From: Seiridium cupressi
Lineage: Eukaryota; Ascomycota; Sordariomycetes; Amphisphaeriales; Sporocadaceae
Direction: 5' to 3'
Assembly: GCA_036674765.1 (NCBI GenBank)
Contig: JARVKI010000145.1
Coordinates: 1-64,000 of the forward strand
Length of the DNA stretch: 64,000 bases
Shown: positions 11,965 to 23,461 of the stretch, piece after piece
Layout: every line of letters starts with the position of its first letter
How positions within the stretch are numbered: the stretch's first letter is position 1
Program-made: the position numbers and the translations under genes
The notes under the pieces: generated by a model
The model's input: the letters and a program-made list of their open reading frames with translations, nothing else
Told to the model about the DNA's origin: nothing
The model's database searches: none

Positions 11965-14058
11965 TCAGTCGTCTGCACCAGCCTCATCGTCTGTCGCAGT
12001 ATCCTCCTCAACTTCCTCGTCGAGAACTTCCTCTTCACTCTCATCTGAGTCGTCGGGGTTCAGTCCAGGAATGTCTTGCCATTGTAGGTAGTCCGGGTCG
12101 ACCCATTGCTTGCTTGTGGGCAGTTGGTAAGGGTCGAATGGAAAAAAGGAGTCCAATCGCTGCCAGCTTTCATCGCTCAAATCTAATCCCGACTCACGTA
12201 GTGCACCGCCATTCGCGTACGCCGTCGAGACAAATTGCGACAACCGGAGGCGTTTGTTTGCTTCAATGAGTGGATAGACGTACATGAATCGGAAACGATG
12301 CGCCAACAAAGCGAACTGATCCACGATGCCTGGCGAGCAGACTTTCAGAGGGTTCAACCTCGAGTAGATATTCCGCCTGAGTGTATCCTTTACGCTGGCT
12401 TCCCATTCGATGTCCTGATCCAAGTAGGAGGATGGATCGTCGGGATCGACGTCCTCGGGTACAGACGCCACTAGATCACGCCACCTGAAGCAGAAAATGT
12501 ACATCAACGCTTGCGTCAGCGAATAGAAGGCTGCATATCGCCGGGTATCTGGGCCGCGACAGGACGCTTCGTACTGCGTCCGCATCTGGTCTAGGCGGTA
12601 ACCAAGCACGTCGAATATGGAACGTACAATATGGCCTGGTACATGCGCTCCACGAGCTACGAAGCTAGCCAAGTAAGCACATGCAGCTTGCCGGAGCACG
12701 AGAGGGCGTTGTGACTCGAAGGCAATGTTGATACAGGTCCCGCAGAATGCGTCCATGAGCCGTTCTGATTTCTGGGCAATGTGGAAGACAAGAAACTGGG
12801 TATGGCGAGACTTGTACGTGGGCAGAATAATGTTGGAGAACTCGACCAGAAGGTCTTTGAAGGTCTCGAAAGCCTCGTCGGATTCGGGGTTGGCGTATTG
12901 CGGAGCATTTAGCCGAAAGAGAGTGTTCATGATGAAGTCCATCTTTTCAATCGTCTCCTTCACAGTCTTGACCTTGGCGTATTCATCATCTTCATCATCC
13001 TCCTCACTTGCCACAGACTCGGCATCGCTGTCGTCCAGGTCGTCCTCTCCCTGCAGCTCTGCCGCTGCCTGGGATGATTTTAGAGCCAGAGCGACCATTG
13101 CTGTCAGGTTGTCGTCCAGATCATCCAGATCAGTTTGCATATGCACGTCGGTCTGAACCAAGTGGCTGAGGATCAGGTCCATGATCTCTGTTTTAAGCGG
13201 CGCAGCATATTCCCGTAGCCGGAGGAGATTGTCGACATATGCCAGATGAACTCGCGTCGACTCTTCGTCGAATGGATACTTCTTGGCGGTAACGCGCCCA
13301 AGGACGGAATGGGCTGCAGGGAAGACACGAAGCAAGTATCTGAGGGCCGTATGCAGGCGCTCTTGCATGCGCTCTTTGCTGACGGGCGGAAACCCTGCGA
13401 CTGCCCAGGCGGTGGGGCGCGAGTCGGTAAACTTCTCTACAAGCGACAAGAGGACTTGTTCTAAATAAGATCCCTGGGCGCTGACCAGCGCTGCCAGGAA
13501 CTGAGTGTAGACTCTGACGAACTGATCATCGCGGCCAAGCCACTGGCACTTCAGAACCTCCTTCACGAGGCCATTTGCAGACCTGCCAAGGTGCGGGACG
13601 AAACTGGACAGGGCGACCATGTAGACCTTGAGTTCTTGACGTCGCTTCTCAGGCAGAGTAGGATCGAGATCTTCGTCGTCATCATCATCATCGTCATCGT
13701 AGAATCGTAGTTTCCCGGACAGAGTCTCCTTCAATATGTCGTATTCCTCGTCGTCGCCTCTCGCGTGGCCATCTAGTGCCGCCTGGATCTCCTTCTTGAC
13801 CTCTTCCACCGACCTCGTGCCAACCTCGTGGATCTCCAGATTCATGTTGAACTCAACCTTTTGTCGTTTGCGGGGGCTCTGAGAACCATCCATTGTGCCG
13901 TCACTGTGTAGGTTGACATCGTCGGACGCTTTCCTTTTGCCGAGAAACGATGGCGACGTCTTCAGGATAGGCTTGAGCGGTGCGGCAGCCAGCTTGGTTG
14001 ACTGATGAGACAGGCGCGCAACCGTGGTTGTGGTGGCCGCCTGCATATGCACCGTCAT
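11965..14058 (-). CDS. RRN3: RNA polymerase I transcription initiation factor Rrn3 (TIF-IA)
   Basis: Single-exon protein of 697 residues from the ATG at 14058. Rrn3 binds Pol I and links it to promoter-bound core factor at rDNA, so the protein acts in the nucleolus. Family evidence includes the HEAT-like helical core with VYTQFLAALVSAQGSYLEQV and YLLRVFPAAHSVLGRV, an acidic central insert (DDLDDSDAESVASEEDDEDD), the FCFRWRDL segment and the acidic C terminus. Near the N terminus are a basic KRQK patch and a run of about nine Asp (RFYDDDD...). The open frame extends nine codons upstream as GTG but has no upstream ATG before a stop, so 14058 is the most likely start. Length fits fungal Rrn3 proteins (about 630-750 residues). 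Confidence 0.93.
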   Translation of the reverse strand: MTVHMQAATTTTVARLSHQSTKLAAAPLKPILKTSPSFLGKRKASDDVNLHSDGTMDGSQSPRKRQKVEFNMNLEIHEVGTRSVEEVKKEIQAALDGHARGDDEEYDILKETLSGKLRFYDDDDDDDDEDLDPTLPEKRRQELKVYMVALSSFVPHLGRSANGLVKEVLKCQWLGRDDQFVRVYTQFLAALVSAQGSYLEQVLLSLVEKFTDSRPTAWAVAGFPPVSKERMQERLHTALRYLLRVFPAAHSVLGRVTAKKYPFDEESTRVHLAYVDNLLRLREYAAPLKTEIMDLILSHLVQTDVHMQTDLDDLDDNLTAMVALALKSSQAAAELQGEDDLDDSDAESVASEEDDEDDEYAKVKTVKETIEKMDFIMNTLFRLNAPQYANPESDEAFETFKDLLVEFSNIILPTYKSRHTQFLVFHIAQKSERLMDAFCGTCINIAFESQRPLVLRQAACAYLASFVARGAHVPGHIVRSIFDVLGYRLDQMRTQYEASCRGPDTRRYAAFYSLTQALMYIFCFRWRDLVASVPEDVDPDDPSSYLDQDIEWEASVKDTLRRNIYSRLNPLKVCSPGIVDQFALLAHRFRFMYVYPLIEANKRLRLSQFVSTAYANGGALRESGLDLSDESWQRLDSFFPFDPYQLPTSKQWVDPDYLQWQDIPGLNPDDSDESEEEVLDEEVEEDTATDDEAGADD

Positions 14059-15587
14059 TGGGGTGGTCACCGCCTCACTTGGCACTGGAATCCTCTGTTT
14101 GTCGCGGGGTACAGAAACAATGGTCCTCTACCGGATGGATATATTGGGCCAAATGATTGAATGAGAGTCATGAATGATAGGCCATGGACCGTGGCGGAGG
14201 ATCTTGTATCTTCACAGGCGAGGGAGCATTTATCGTCGCATGGGAAGGTAGGATTGTCGTCGCAGGAATGGGCACGTGTTGTCGCTGAGGGAGAGTCGAG
14301 CAAAAGTGGGTGAGGTGCTCAAGATTTAGAGGGTCGTCCCAAAATTTTGAATTTAATGAACAGGCGCGAGTATGATGAGTGGCGGGGCATAAATGAGGCA
14401 CGTGCACTCGCGTCAGAATCCTCGCGCAACAAACTGTGCACCTGGTGGGCAGTGCCAGAAAGACGCTATCAGGGATCGATAGGCTTATTTACACAATATC
14501 AAGTTGTATTGGATTTAACAAATTTTCTTCTTCTCTTTTCAAAATCTATAACAATTGGCGTAATTTGCTTCTTATATCGTGATACTTGGATTGTCTCGGA
14601 TATACGTATACTTGGTAAGCTGTTTGTTGGTAAAGATAACCGCTTTTAGCTGTTCTGCTAAGCCTGTGTCTCAAAGCTTACCTGACATAACTTCAACAGC
14701 CAGTCATAGCAGGGATCTAGTCGACCTCAACAGACCGCCACGCGATTTATACACACAGACAAATTGCATTTGTGCCATGCACGGCAATGGGTATTTGTGT
14801 ATCCAGTGTGTAATATAGCATATGCTCTTTGACTCCACCGAACTATACCTCAATGACCCTTGGTCTGGCTGCGAATATGCACCAGGCAAACCAGCCACTA
14901 TACAGACGCGATGTAAGTAGGTGATGCAAAATACGCTCCTACAGCTAGCAAGTATAATAACCTAGAGTGTTCCTCGTCCTACTCATTGTGTTCCATCGCG
15001 CAGGCACGGTTAGTTCTCTCAAACCCCGCCCGACGGTTCATGCCCGTTGAATGGCCAAAGATGAATCGAACAGACGAAGGAGCCACCAGTGGTCAAATGC
15101 GAAACCGAGTCAACGATGCGGGTTTGCTATGAAAACGAAGATTATATAGATGGCCATGGCGTTGGTACGAGGGCTGTGATCCTCGTCCTAGCCGAAAATA
15201 CTGTCGAACTAAAGCTGGGTGCTGAGCTGTGGGGCGTGCTCCCCAAGCAATGGCCAAAGAACCGGGACAAGGAAAACGCCAGGGGGAATCTATCGAGGAT
15301 CCAAACGACCAAAGCAGCAAGACTTTTGCGTAGCCCTTCCCCACCGCCATCCCGATCAAAATTCCAACATTTGTACAAGTACCGTTGTATACCAACCGAA
15401 ACCGAGACCACAAGTCCTTCCGTAATGAACAAGGTGCCCGAACCCACGTGGGCCCGTGCATCTGTATTTATACACCTTGCGAAGTAGTATAGACGATTGG
15501 CTAAGAACCTGTTTCCGAACCACGCGGAGCCCCGAGGCTTCGAGCATCTGTAACCATCAACGCCAAATTAGGTACCCAGCAAGAGAC
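14059..15587. other. Intergenic, RRN3 promoter to HAP3 3' end
   Basis: About 1.5 kb between the RRN3 start and the HAP3 stop, both genes on the minus strand. Overlapping frames of 100-132 codons on both strands around 15089-15487 have no recognised motif and contradict each other. I see no RNA gene. Confidence 0.5.
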
Positions 15588-16665
15588 TTAATAGGTCTCG
15601 CCAGCTGCACCGTTGTGGCCTTGGCTGTACATGTAGCCGTCACCTCCCTCAACAGATTCACTGCCCTGAAAGCCCGAGGACCCCGGGGCGTTGGAGCCCC
15701 CAGGCGCACTTGCTCCGTAGCCTTGACTGCTCGGCCTCTGCTGTTGGTTTTCGCCCCTGTTTGACTGAGACTGCTGATTATTGGTCAGTGACATGGAACG
15801 TGTGATGCTCAGCTGGACACGTTTGACATATCCCGCTGAAAGAGACTGTCCGGGATTATAGCAGGGGGTAACATTACTTCTCGGTATTTCGATAGATATA
15901 TCTTGAGGGCCTCTGCGTAATTCTCGAAGCCCAGGGATGTCATGGCAAAGAGTATATCCTCGCCGTTGACCGTCTTTCTCTTCTCCTGATGGCACTTCTC
16001 AGATGCTTGAAACAGGTCAGCTACTTGCGGCCACGAATTGGGCAGCGACAACCAGCCGGCCCCTCTGGTTGCGTGAATGATCATTGCTCACCTTCGCTTG
16101 TGATGAAGCTGATGAACTCGCTCACGCACTCTTGCATGCATTCCTTGGCCTCCTTTGCGATTTTGGCGTTCTCTGGCAGGGCCAGCTTCATGATGCGGGC
16201 GACTGGTGCAAAGTTGCGAATGTTAGCATCATATACATCGAACTTGTCCGCTTTGGACAAGGCGCGAGGCGCTTCCGGCGACTGAGATGGCGAATCGTTC
16301 GACATGGACGATCTGCCTATGCGCGGCTGTCTCAAGTCTCTGGGGCAATATAGACCAATTGCGACAAAAGACCAAGAAGCGATTCCAGTCAATGCTCACA
16401 ACAGCTCACCCACAGCTCTCGTCGAGGACTCGTAGCTTGCAGCGAGACATAACCACTGGCAGGCGCGCACAAATCAGAGGGCAGACTGAAGAAGAGGGTC
16501 TCACTCACCATTGGCTATGGGCAACCATCTGTCCTGCTCCTTCACCTCGAACTCATAGCCGAGGCCGCTGTGTGGGTCTTGAGGATCATTCATTTGTGCT
16601 TCATCGTCGGGTGACTGTACACCTGCCTCGACCTCCTTCGAAGGGGATTGGGGGGGATCCGACAT
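15588..16665 (-). CDS. HAP3: CCAAT-binding factor subunit Hap3 / NF-YB
   Basis: Histone-fold subunit of the heterotrimeric CCAAT-binding complex (HapC in Aspergillus), a nuclear regulator. Four exons: 16665-16509, 16202-16092, 16005-15878 and 15770-15588, giving 192 residues. Introns are 306, 86 and 107 bp and all junctions keep frame. The conserved core starts at about residue 43 with [20 protein letters not shown], then [40 protein letters not shown] and [20 protein letters not shown]. The tail is Gln/Ser/Gly-rich ([19 protein letters not shown]). The N terminus is acidic and Pro/Ser-rich. The last intron acceptor could be shifted by 3-6 bp among repeated CAG triplets. The first intron is unusually long and contains an in-frame ATG frame that opens into exon 2. 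Confidence 0.96.
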
Positions 16666-19600
16666 ATTTGGCTACCTGCAGCGGGTGGTGGCTTCTTTTC
16701 AATTTTCTTGGACTGCCAGCTCGCACAGCTGGTTACTAGGTTCAAACTAGGTATCGATGATGTGTCCCTGCCTCGGACACGTCGCAGGGAGTAGGGCTTG
16801 CAACTGCGCGCGGCTTAGCTGCAGAAGGGGTATTCTCAGCGTCCAGGGCCTCCTGCCAGATGCGGACCCTCAATTATGACTATTACCGACTTGAGAGGTA
16901 GCCTGCTGAGCGTGACCTCACAGTCTCCGTGAGAGCCCTGTCGGGAGCGTAGGCTATGACGGTATGTTTGGGATATGCAGAGTCGGTCTGCAGGACCCTG
17001 GTCTGTTCCGACTAAGCCTTGGGCCTTGGCTTGATAGTGAAGCGGTCGGCCGTGGTGGTGGCAGACGGAGGCGGGATACAGAACGTGGACGGAATGGACA
17101 CCCGCGTGGGAAGCGGGGGTGTGTGTATGTACGTGAGAGGTCTGCTGCGGACCTCTATGGGGATCCTCTGGGCTCTATGTGTTCCTTAGTGCGGATGCGC
17201 AGCGCGGTACGCCTGGCTGCAGCAGTGGTAGGTACGGTTAGATGTGTACTGCCCACCCTATGTACCTTGAGATGGCAGACCCGTCCGAGTGTATAGTGGC
17301 GCGGTGCAATGCGCTGGGCACGGCAACAGGATGCCCGGATGTGTCTATTATCGAGGAAACCTGGGGGGGTCTGTTTAGGCGGATGTGTGATGTTACACCG
17401 GTGGTCGGAGAGAGCGCGAAGTGATCAATCGCTGGGTGCGCGCGCAGAGGAGAATAGTCGAGGGTACACTTGCAGGGTGTTTTTTTTCCCCCTTCCTCTG
17501 GAAATAGACAGCCAGCCACGGGCGCGATGGATAGCTGCACCTCAATCGGCTGCACCGTCGCGTCAGAATCAACTCTGCGTTTTGCCCTGGGTCTCGCAGC
17601 AGATAGTCGGGACTTGTCGAGGCGGAGAAGCGATTGGGCTTACTGTGTTGGGTTTGGCTTGAGGTCCAAGGGAGGGTCTGAGTTGTCTCTTCGGTCTCGC
17701 AGGTGTTCAATGCGCGTCGTGTAGATGCAGGGCCGCGTGCATGTGGTTCAAGCGTCAAGTCAAAGTCAGGTTGCAGAAGCCAGTGGGCTGCATGAGTGGC
17801 CGACGGAGACGCTGAGCGCAGGTTTGATGGCTGTTGCGCAAGCGCCTTGGGTACGTGGGGTAAGTGCGCCGTATGAGGATTGAAGGCCACCGGCGTCGAT
17901 TAGCTAGATCAATGGGGATGCGGTTAAGTGTTGATGGAAGTGGGAATATTTGGGACGATTTGATTGACGAGACTTTCGCGGTCAGCGCTCGGGTGTCTGG
18001 GGGGTCCCGGAAATGTGGGTATCCATTCATTCGATGCGCATAAGAAGACGGGCAGACGGCCGTTGAAAAGCAACTACATGTAGGTATCAATCTTCAGGGG
18101 GCGCCTGACCAGGTCCAGATGTCGGCCAGCACAAGACAACAAAAGGGCCAGCTCGGTCACAGTTGACAACGCTTCCATGAGCAAGTGTGACCAATTATCC
18201 CGTCTTCTCTCCTCCGTCTACGATCGAATGAGGAGACATTTGTATCGATAAACATGCCAAGGGCATGGCGCCTCTCGCCGGCAACTGTAATGACTGTGAA
18301 CTCGCTCTGGGGCCTGAACGAAACAGCATTCGATGGTGGAAGCGCCCGCGTCCCGTCGCCCATCTCCTTGTTAGCGCCGCGCTCCAAGGGATGTCAGTGA
18401 ATCAGAATGCGCCAGCGTCTCTATTGGCTCCATCCTGATTATTGCTGTCCTTCCCCTAGCTCGGAGCGGCTGAGGGTGTGATGTCAGACTATGTCAGGAT
18501 ATTAAGTGTTAACATCACTCCCATCGCCCCAGAGCCACTCCTCCCGCTGCCGTTCAACTGGCCTTGCGATCAGCTCACCACCGAAGTCATGGGTAGCTCT
18601 TGGAGTACCCTGTTTCAGTACGGGATCATGGATTATGGTCCTTTCATGGAGCAATCTGACCGCCATTACAACCCGTACCCATTTGTCATGAACATGTGCG
18701 AGTTCCGGATCACCCGCGCAAGTTTTGGGGTGTGGCAGACCTGGTTGCCGGCATGTATCAACACGGACGGGCCTTTCGTTTCTGTAAAGAAGCCAGCCAA
18801 GTTCGCATGAGGCGGTGAAGAGTTTTATTTCATTTTAAAACTGGACTATAGACGGACTGGGCACTTTTGCGACTGATGTATGCCCGGCTGGGAGTTCCCG
18901 TTGCCGCTTTAGGGAGTCAAGTTTTTTCTGCCGTCTTGTATACCGGCCAACTCATCTGTAAGTGAGCCCACACATAGCTGGCGCTGCCCTGGGTGGGCGG
19001 AAACTGGCTCTGATTTGACAATGGGTGCGAGTTTCTTCCCATGGTAGCTGCCCGACAGGAACAAGGAAGGCTGACAGCAGCCTCGAGGACGGTACTCGTC
19101 CTGAAGGCACCCACATCCGTCTGAAGTTTGAACCTTGATGGGCCCGGAATGCACGGTGACTGGCGGGACATTGCCAGGAGTGCAATTAAGCATGCCCACC
19201 CGTCCGAAATGGCTCCCATAAGGCTGGCGCAACGGCGACGCAAGGAGAGAGCCTCTCAGTCAACCAATCGCAAAAACGGCCCTGTAGGCCTCATTCTGAT
19301 TGGCAGTAAAATGGAATTGCCCTGGCCTGTCGGGAGAAAGTGTCATGCTCTAACTAAGGATTCTCGTCTCTGTGCCATCTGAATGGCAATAAGGACTGGG
19401 CTTCCTGTGGATCATGGCCAGTCCCCGTTCCCTGTTACCCCCTGACAGTCAGAACTGGGCCGAGGGTATACTATGGTACTTGCATACTGCCTTCTTTCCA
19501 GTCCTGTGCTCCGTACGGATTGCGTCTGGCTAGACCTGCATGAGCGCACCATGCAGATGCATCATGCGGCCCAACTGCGTCCCATGAACTATTCTCCTGC

Positions 19601-20784
19601 TGCCCAATGGCCGGCAGCGAAGCCATGTTCGACTCAAAGCTCATTCGCTCTTCAGCGTCGCTACTGATCCGTCCTCTTGATCTATCGCAATGCGACAAGA
19701 TCAGCAAGTTACCAAGTACGATTTAAAGGAGTCCCAGCAGTCCGGATCCAATGTCTCTGCCATGAAACGCCAAACGTCTACCAGACGCAGTTTGGCTCCC
19801 GTTTCGGCCGCCCCATTGCTGCATCCTTCGGGCACGTGTGCATACGGCTTCGAACATCCGGGGTGTCGCGCGCTCTCCGGCTTGCAAGTATCTTCCGTTC
19901 GTTTTCGCAAATTACTTCCGAGAACTTGCTTCGTACACCCCCACATGGGGGGATGGCACTGCGGACAACTACGACGATGACGCTTGCGTGGAGACTTACT
20001 TCACACCCTCTCCTGATGCTGCGGTCGATGCAAGTGTGAGCTGTATAGTGACATCTCTAGGCTTTATTTCAGACAAGTCATGCTGCCACATTCAATAGTT
20101 GTCATTTGATGGGTTGCACAAGCCCTGAGCCATGCAGACTCTGATGAGGCGTAGACGGGATTCAGGCACGGTATCCTAGCTATCTGACTGCCAGCGAATC
20201 TGCCGATAGTCGACACTCTATTCAGAGACGCAGGCTCCAAGTGGTCACACGAAATGGTCGGATTAATCGCACCATCCATGACTTCGTGTTTAATCAACTC
20301 GTTCTCTGCGCATGCCTCCATTCCCAGATGGATGCCAAATATCCAGATCAGCGGAGTCAGATCCGATGCGCGAGGCCCAGACAGCCTTGAATGACGCCTG
20401 CGGTTGGGCATCCGTGAGCCCTGAATGCTCAACGTTGGCACGTCTGCAGCTACTGTTTGTACAACACATTCACCATCATCATGTCTCTTTCCTCTTACGA
20501 TCACATGCTGACTACTGGTATCGCCAAGCCTAGAAGCTTGGAGTTCTTTTTCCCCCCAACCCTGTGCAATTCATCATCTAGATCGCGATTATACCGACAT
20601 CAACACCGGCGTCCTCGTTTCCGTACTCATGAACATGTATCAGACCATGACGTAACACATGGATTCCAGAGTCGGTTCGTGCCTACCTAACGAGTCTCAT
20701 GAGGCACGTAGGTCTAATGGCACACGCAAGACTTGGGCCAGTTCGCTTGTTGGGACTTTCAGCAAGGTCTGCCTCGAGCCTTGC
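16666..20784. other. 4.1-kb region without a supportable gene
   Basis: Between the HAP3 start and the prefoldin 2 stop I see many overlapping frames of 60-165 codons on both strands but none with a motif, consistent splice structure or clear codon bias. The largest are 17393-17890 on minus and 20064-20504 on minus. A plus-strand frame at 18478-18810 (110 codons) has somewhat protein-like composition but no recognised family. The first kilobase may be a long HAP3 leader and promoter. Unannotated non-coding RNA cannot be excluded. Confidence 0.5.
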
Positions 20785-21512
20785 TCAATTCTGTACAATT
20801 TGGACGTTGTTTTTCTTCTGTAGAGCCGGGCTGTTAGACTTGGGGGATCAAAGAGCCCAAGGAGGTGAATAGACGTATTTCGTCGAAGACATACCTTCCA
20901 TTTCTCGAGATCATCCTGTTTCGTTTTGTACTGCTTCACTAGTTCGTCCAAGACCTGTTTCAACCCCTCGGCATTTGTTTCCAGCGCAGGAACGACATCC
21001 TGAACAGTCCGCTCCACCAGCACGCCATTGATCATGCGAAAACACTTGCGGTCTCCAGGAAGCGGGCCGAGTGTCTCCAGAACAAGCCTAACTAGTGCGT
21101 CAGCGATCAAACTTTGAACATGGGCGGTGAGCTTGCTGATGGAGCCATGAAAGACCAAGATCCCGGGTAGTAATAGCAGGCGAGAAACGGAATGAGTAGA
21201 CAGAGGCGGTGAAGTAAACACCAAAAGTGCACTCCTTCGCAGGGGTTTGGAAGCATCGGACATAGAACGAGGTGGGAGACAAGGGGGAAGCAGAATGCAC
21301 GACAATCTCTAGGGAAGGGACGGACTTGTGCTCTTCAGCTTCCTGCTCGACATCGCCAATCTTCTGTGCCAGTTGCTGCAGGGCATTCTTGTAATTTCCA
21401 TATTGTGTTTGCAGCTCTGGTAGGTCTATCAGTATACGACCCCTCCACGAAACACTGAAATTGGGGCTCACTCACGTTGTTGCTGCTTCGGCGACGGGTT
21501 TTTTGACGCCAT
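20785..21512 (-). CDS. GIM4: Prefoldin subunit 2 (Gim4)
   Basis: Beta-type subunit of the hexameric prefoldin co-chaperone, which hands nascent actin and tubulin to CCT in the cytosol. Four exons: 21512-21476, 21416-21326, 21087-20895 and 20817-20785, giving 117 residues, the usual size. The protein starts MASKNPSPKQQQQLQTQYGN. Two long coiled-coil helices flank the beta-hairpin segment HKLVLETLGPLP and the family signature RKCFRMINGVLVERTVQDVV. It ends KKNNVQIVQN after a last exon of only 33 bp. The second intron (238 bp) uses a weak GTCCGT donor but is required to restore HKLVLETL. The start codon is 308 bp from the CMC2 start on the other strand, so the two likely share a promoter. CCT4, its functional partner, is also in this window. 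Confidence 0.95.
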
Positions 21513-21820
21513 GATACTAGTGCGATGTCAAGTGATGCCTGCCTGCGAACGATGAATTCCGAATCTCAAGTTGGGAACGTCAGGCTGCGATTTGACTTGA
21601 AATTGAACTGATCAGTCGTGCAATCTACTGGACCCAAGACACAGGGAAGTGTGGAGGTCTGGCACCCCAGGGAAAGTGGCCCATGCTTCGGCCCTTCCGC
21701 GGCCAAGAATCCCTAAGCCTAGGACCGGCGCGAGCAGCAAATCTTCAGATTCTCGGACCATTGCGCCAGCCTCTTGCAGTCCCCCAGATACGCATCTCCC
21801 TCTCTAGAACAGACCCAGAG

Positions 21821-22143
21821 ATGCATCCACACTTGCATACCAAGGACAACATTGGTAATGCCTCACCTTTTCCCTCTTCGCAGGCCTCTAGCCACCCAAT
21901 GGAAGACAGCCGGACTAACACATTGCCACAATAGCCTGTGAGGAGGTCATGACCGCCCTCGAGGAGTGCCATGCGCGCGGTTTCCTCTGGAAGTCGTTGG
22001 GCATGTGCAGCGATGCCAAACAGCAGGTCAACATGTGTCTACGAGCCGAGAGACTGAAGCGCACAGCTGCGAACCGTGAGGCCGCCAAGGTCAAAAGGGA
22101 GAAGATTCAGACAGCTTGGGCCGAGATTGACGAGAACACCTAG
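21821..22143 (+). CDS. CMC2: Mitochondrial Cx9C protein, Cmc2-type
   Basis: Small twin-Cx9C protein of the mitochondrial intermembrane space, of the Cmc1/Cmc2 family involved in cytochrome c oxidase assembly. Two exons, 21821-21854 and 21935-22143, joined over an 80-bp intron, give 80 residues. The start MHPHLHTKDNIACEEVM matches the MHP...C pattern of Cmc2. Cys pairs are C13 with C23 (CEEVMTALEEC) and C34 with C44 (CSDAKQQVNMC), both with nine residues between, which are oxidised through the Mia40 pathway in known members. The C-terminal half is a charged helix (ERLKRTAANREAAKVKREK). Divergent to prefoldin 2 and convergent with the TMEM14-like gene, whose stop lies 227 bp away. Confidence 0.92.
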
Positions 22144-22370
22144 TCAGACGGGCTATGCATTAGGGAGCAAGCGAACGATTGTACCACTATGAGCATGAGA
22201 TGGAGTTAAAAGGTCTCAAGAAAGCATTGTTTTGGCCACGGTTTCGGAAGGATAATTTCTGCCCCTTTACGGTTGGAGAAAATGTGTATTTATTGCATTC
22301 GAAGCTTGCGCTTCGGGCTTGTACTATACAAAAAGATGGGCCACAGAGACGGAAACCACCCCTTATCCCT

Positions 22371-22811
22371 TTACAAAGTCTTTTGGAATGCATCGCCGAA
22401 GACGAAAGCGCCAAAGAGGGAGACAATGCTCAGCACTACAGGGACAGGCTTCCTGAGGCGAAGAGCTCTGGGAATCGACGACCCGCCAAGAACTACGGAG
22501 GCAAGGAGAGCGAGCTCCAAACCGTAGGGCTCGCGGTTCTGGAGGCGGTAGCCACCAAGAGCATCTGGGAGATATCAGTCTCGAGGCCGTACAGAGTAGG
22601 GCAGATTCGGAAGCTCGAAACACGTACAAAGAAGACCCACGGTCCAACCTGCTGCAACAGAGGGAAGTGAACCAGTTCTTAGATATCCAATGGTACCTCC
22701 AGTTGCGGTGAGGCCGCCCAGGGCGAATGCGGTGTTCTCAAGACCCTGACATTCCTGTAAGCAATTGCCGCTCTACGGACTCCACGGAGCAGATGCGATG
22801 GTAATTACCAT
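22371..22811 (-). CDS. TMEM14 family small membrane protein
   Basis: Three exons: 22811-22809 (ATG only), 22754-22628 and 22564-22371, with introns of 54 and 63 bp, giving 107 residues. The sequence has the TMEM14 / UPF0136 layout of several short hydrophobic helices: FALGGLTATGGTIGYLRTGS, LPSVAAGWTVGLLYALGGYR, LELALLASVVLGGSSIPRAL and VVLSIVSLFGAFVFGDAF. TMEM14 proteins sit in mitochondrial or other organelle membranes in animals; the fungal function is not established. As in RPT1, the first coding exon is just the start codon, so the second residue (E) comes from exon 2. All junctions keep frame. The opposite plus-strand frame (22179-22670) is a shadow. Confidence 0.87.
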
Positions 22812-23461
22812 GGTGACTGTTGATCACAATATGTCCTTCCTTTCTGGTCTCTTCTTCGAACGTAACGGTGCTGAAGACTGGCCAGCTGTGTTTTCTTCGC
22901 GAATCAAGGGTAAATTACAAAGCAGAGTGACGGACAGCTCCAAGAGACCCGAGGCAGTGCGGGCCCTTTGAATCCCGGAGGTTTGTCCACGATCGCTGAC
23001 CTCATGCAAGTGTGGCTGGAGCTACCTGGCTTGGCAGGAACGGTTCTGAATTGACGGAACAGTACAAGTCTATTTCTGTGCCAATTTAGCACTCCTATGC
23101 ATGCAGGAACAGCTCCAAAAGCCCAGTCGATACAAACAAAACCACGAAATTGTTATGATGAATGCACATACCCATCACTTTCTTGTAGCCATATGTAATT
23201 CGTGCTTCTTACAGTTGTAACAAAGCGAGCCCCACATCGAAGCACGAGCCACAAAAGCTGCATTGGACGCTTCTGATTCGTCCCCCGTAATCGAGCTTCG
23301 TGTCCCTTTGGCGCATCTTGACTTGGAAACCTCCAGGAATTTAATTCCAGGGTCCAACTCTTACGACCGCACTTCAGTCGTCCACGTTCTTTCACAAATC
23401 AGTCTTCTTCGTTTTGATCCGACTCGGAACCTCAAACCCCATCCGACTCAAGCACACCACA
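22812..23461. promoter_or_regulatory. Divergent TMEM14-like / OST2 intergenic region
   Basis: About 650 bp between two divergent start codons. No other gene is visible. The OST2-proximal part is rich in CTC/CAC tracts typical of fungal leaders. Confidence 0.5.

Noticed and set aside
15089..15487. 132-codon plus frame with a 122-codon minus frame opposite
   Set aside because: Both strands are open over the same stretch and neither has recognisable features.
17393..17890. 165-codon minus-strand frame upstream of HAP3
   Set aside because: Mixed His/Ser/Thr/Arg composition without motif; several other frames overlap it, so coding is not supported.
22179..22670. 163-codon plus-strand frame
   Set aside because: Overlaps the TMEM14-like gene on the other strand, whose spliced protein has coherent membrane helices and family motifs.
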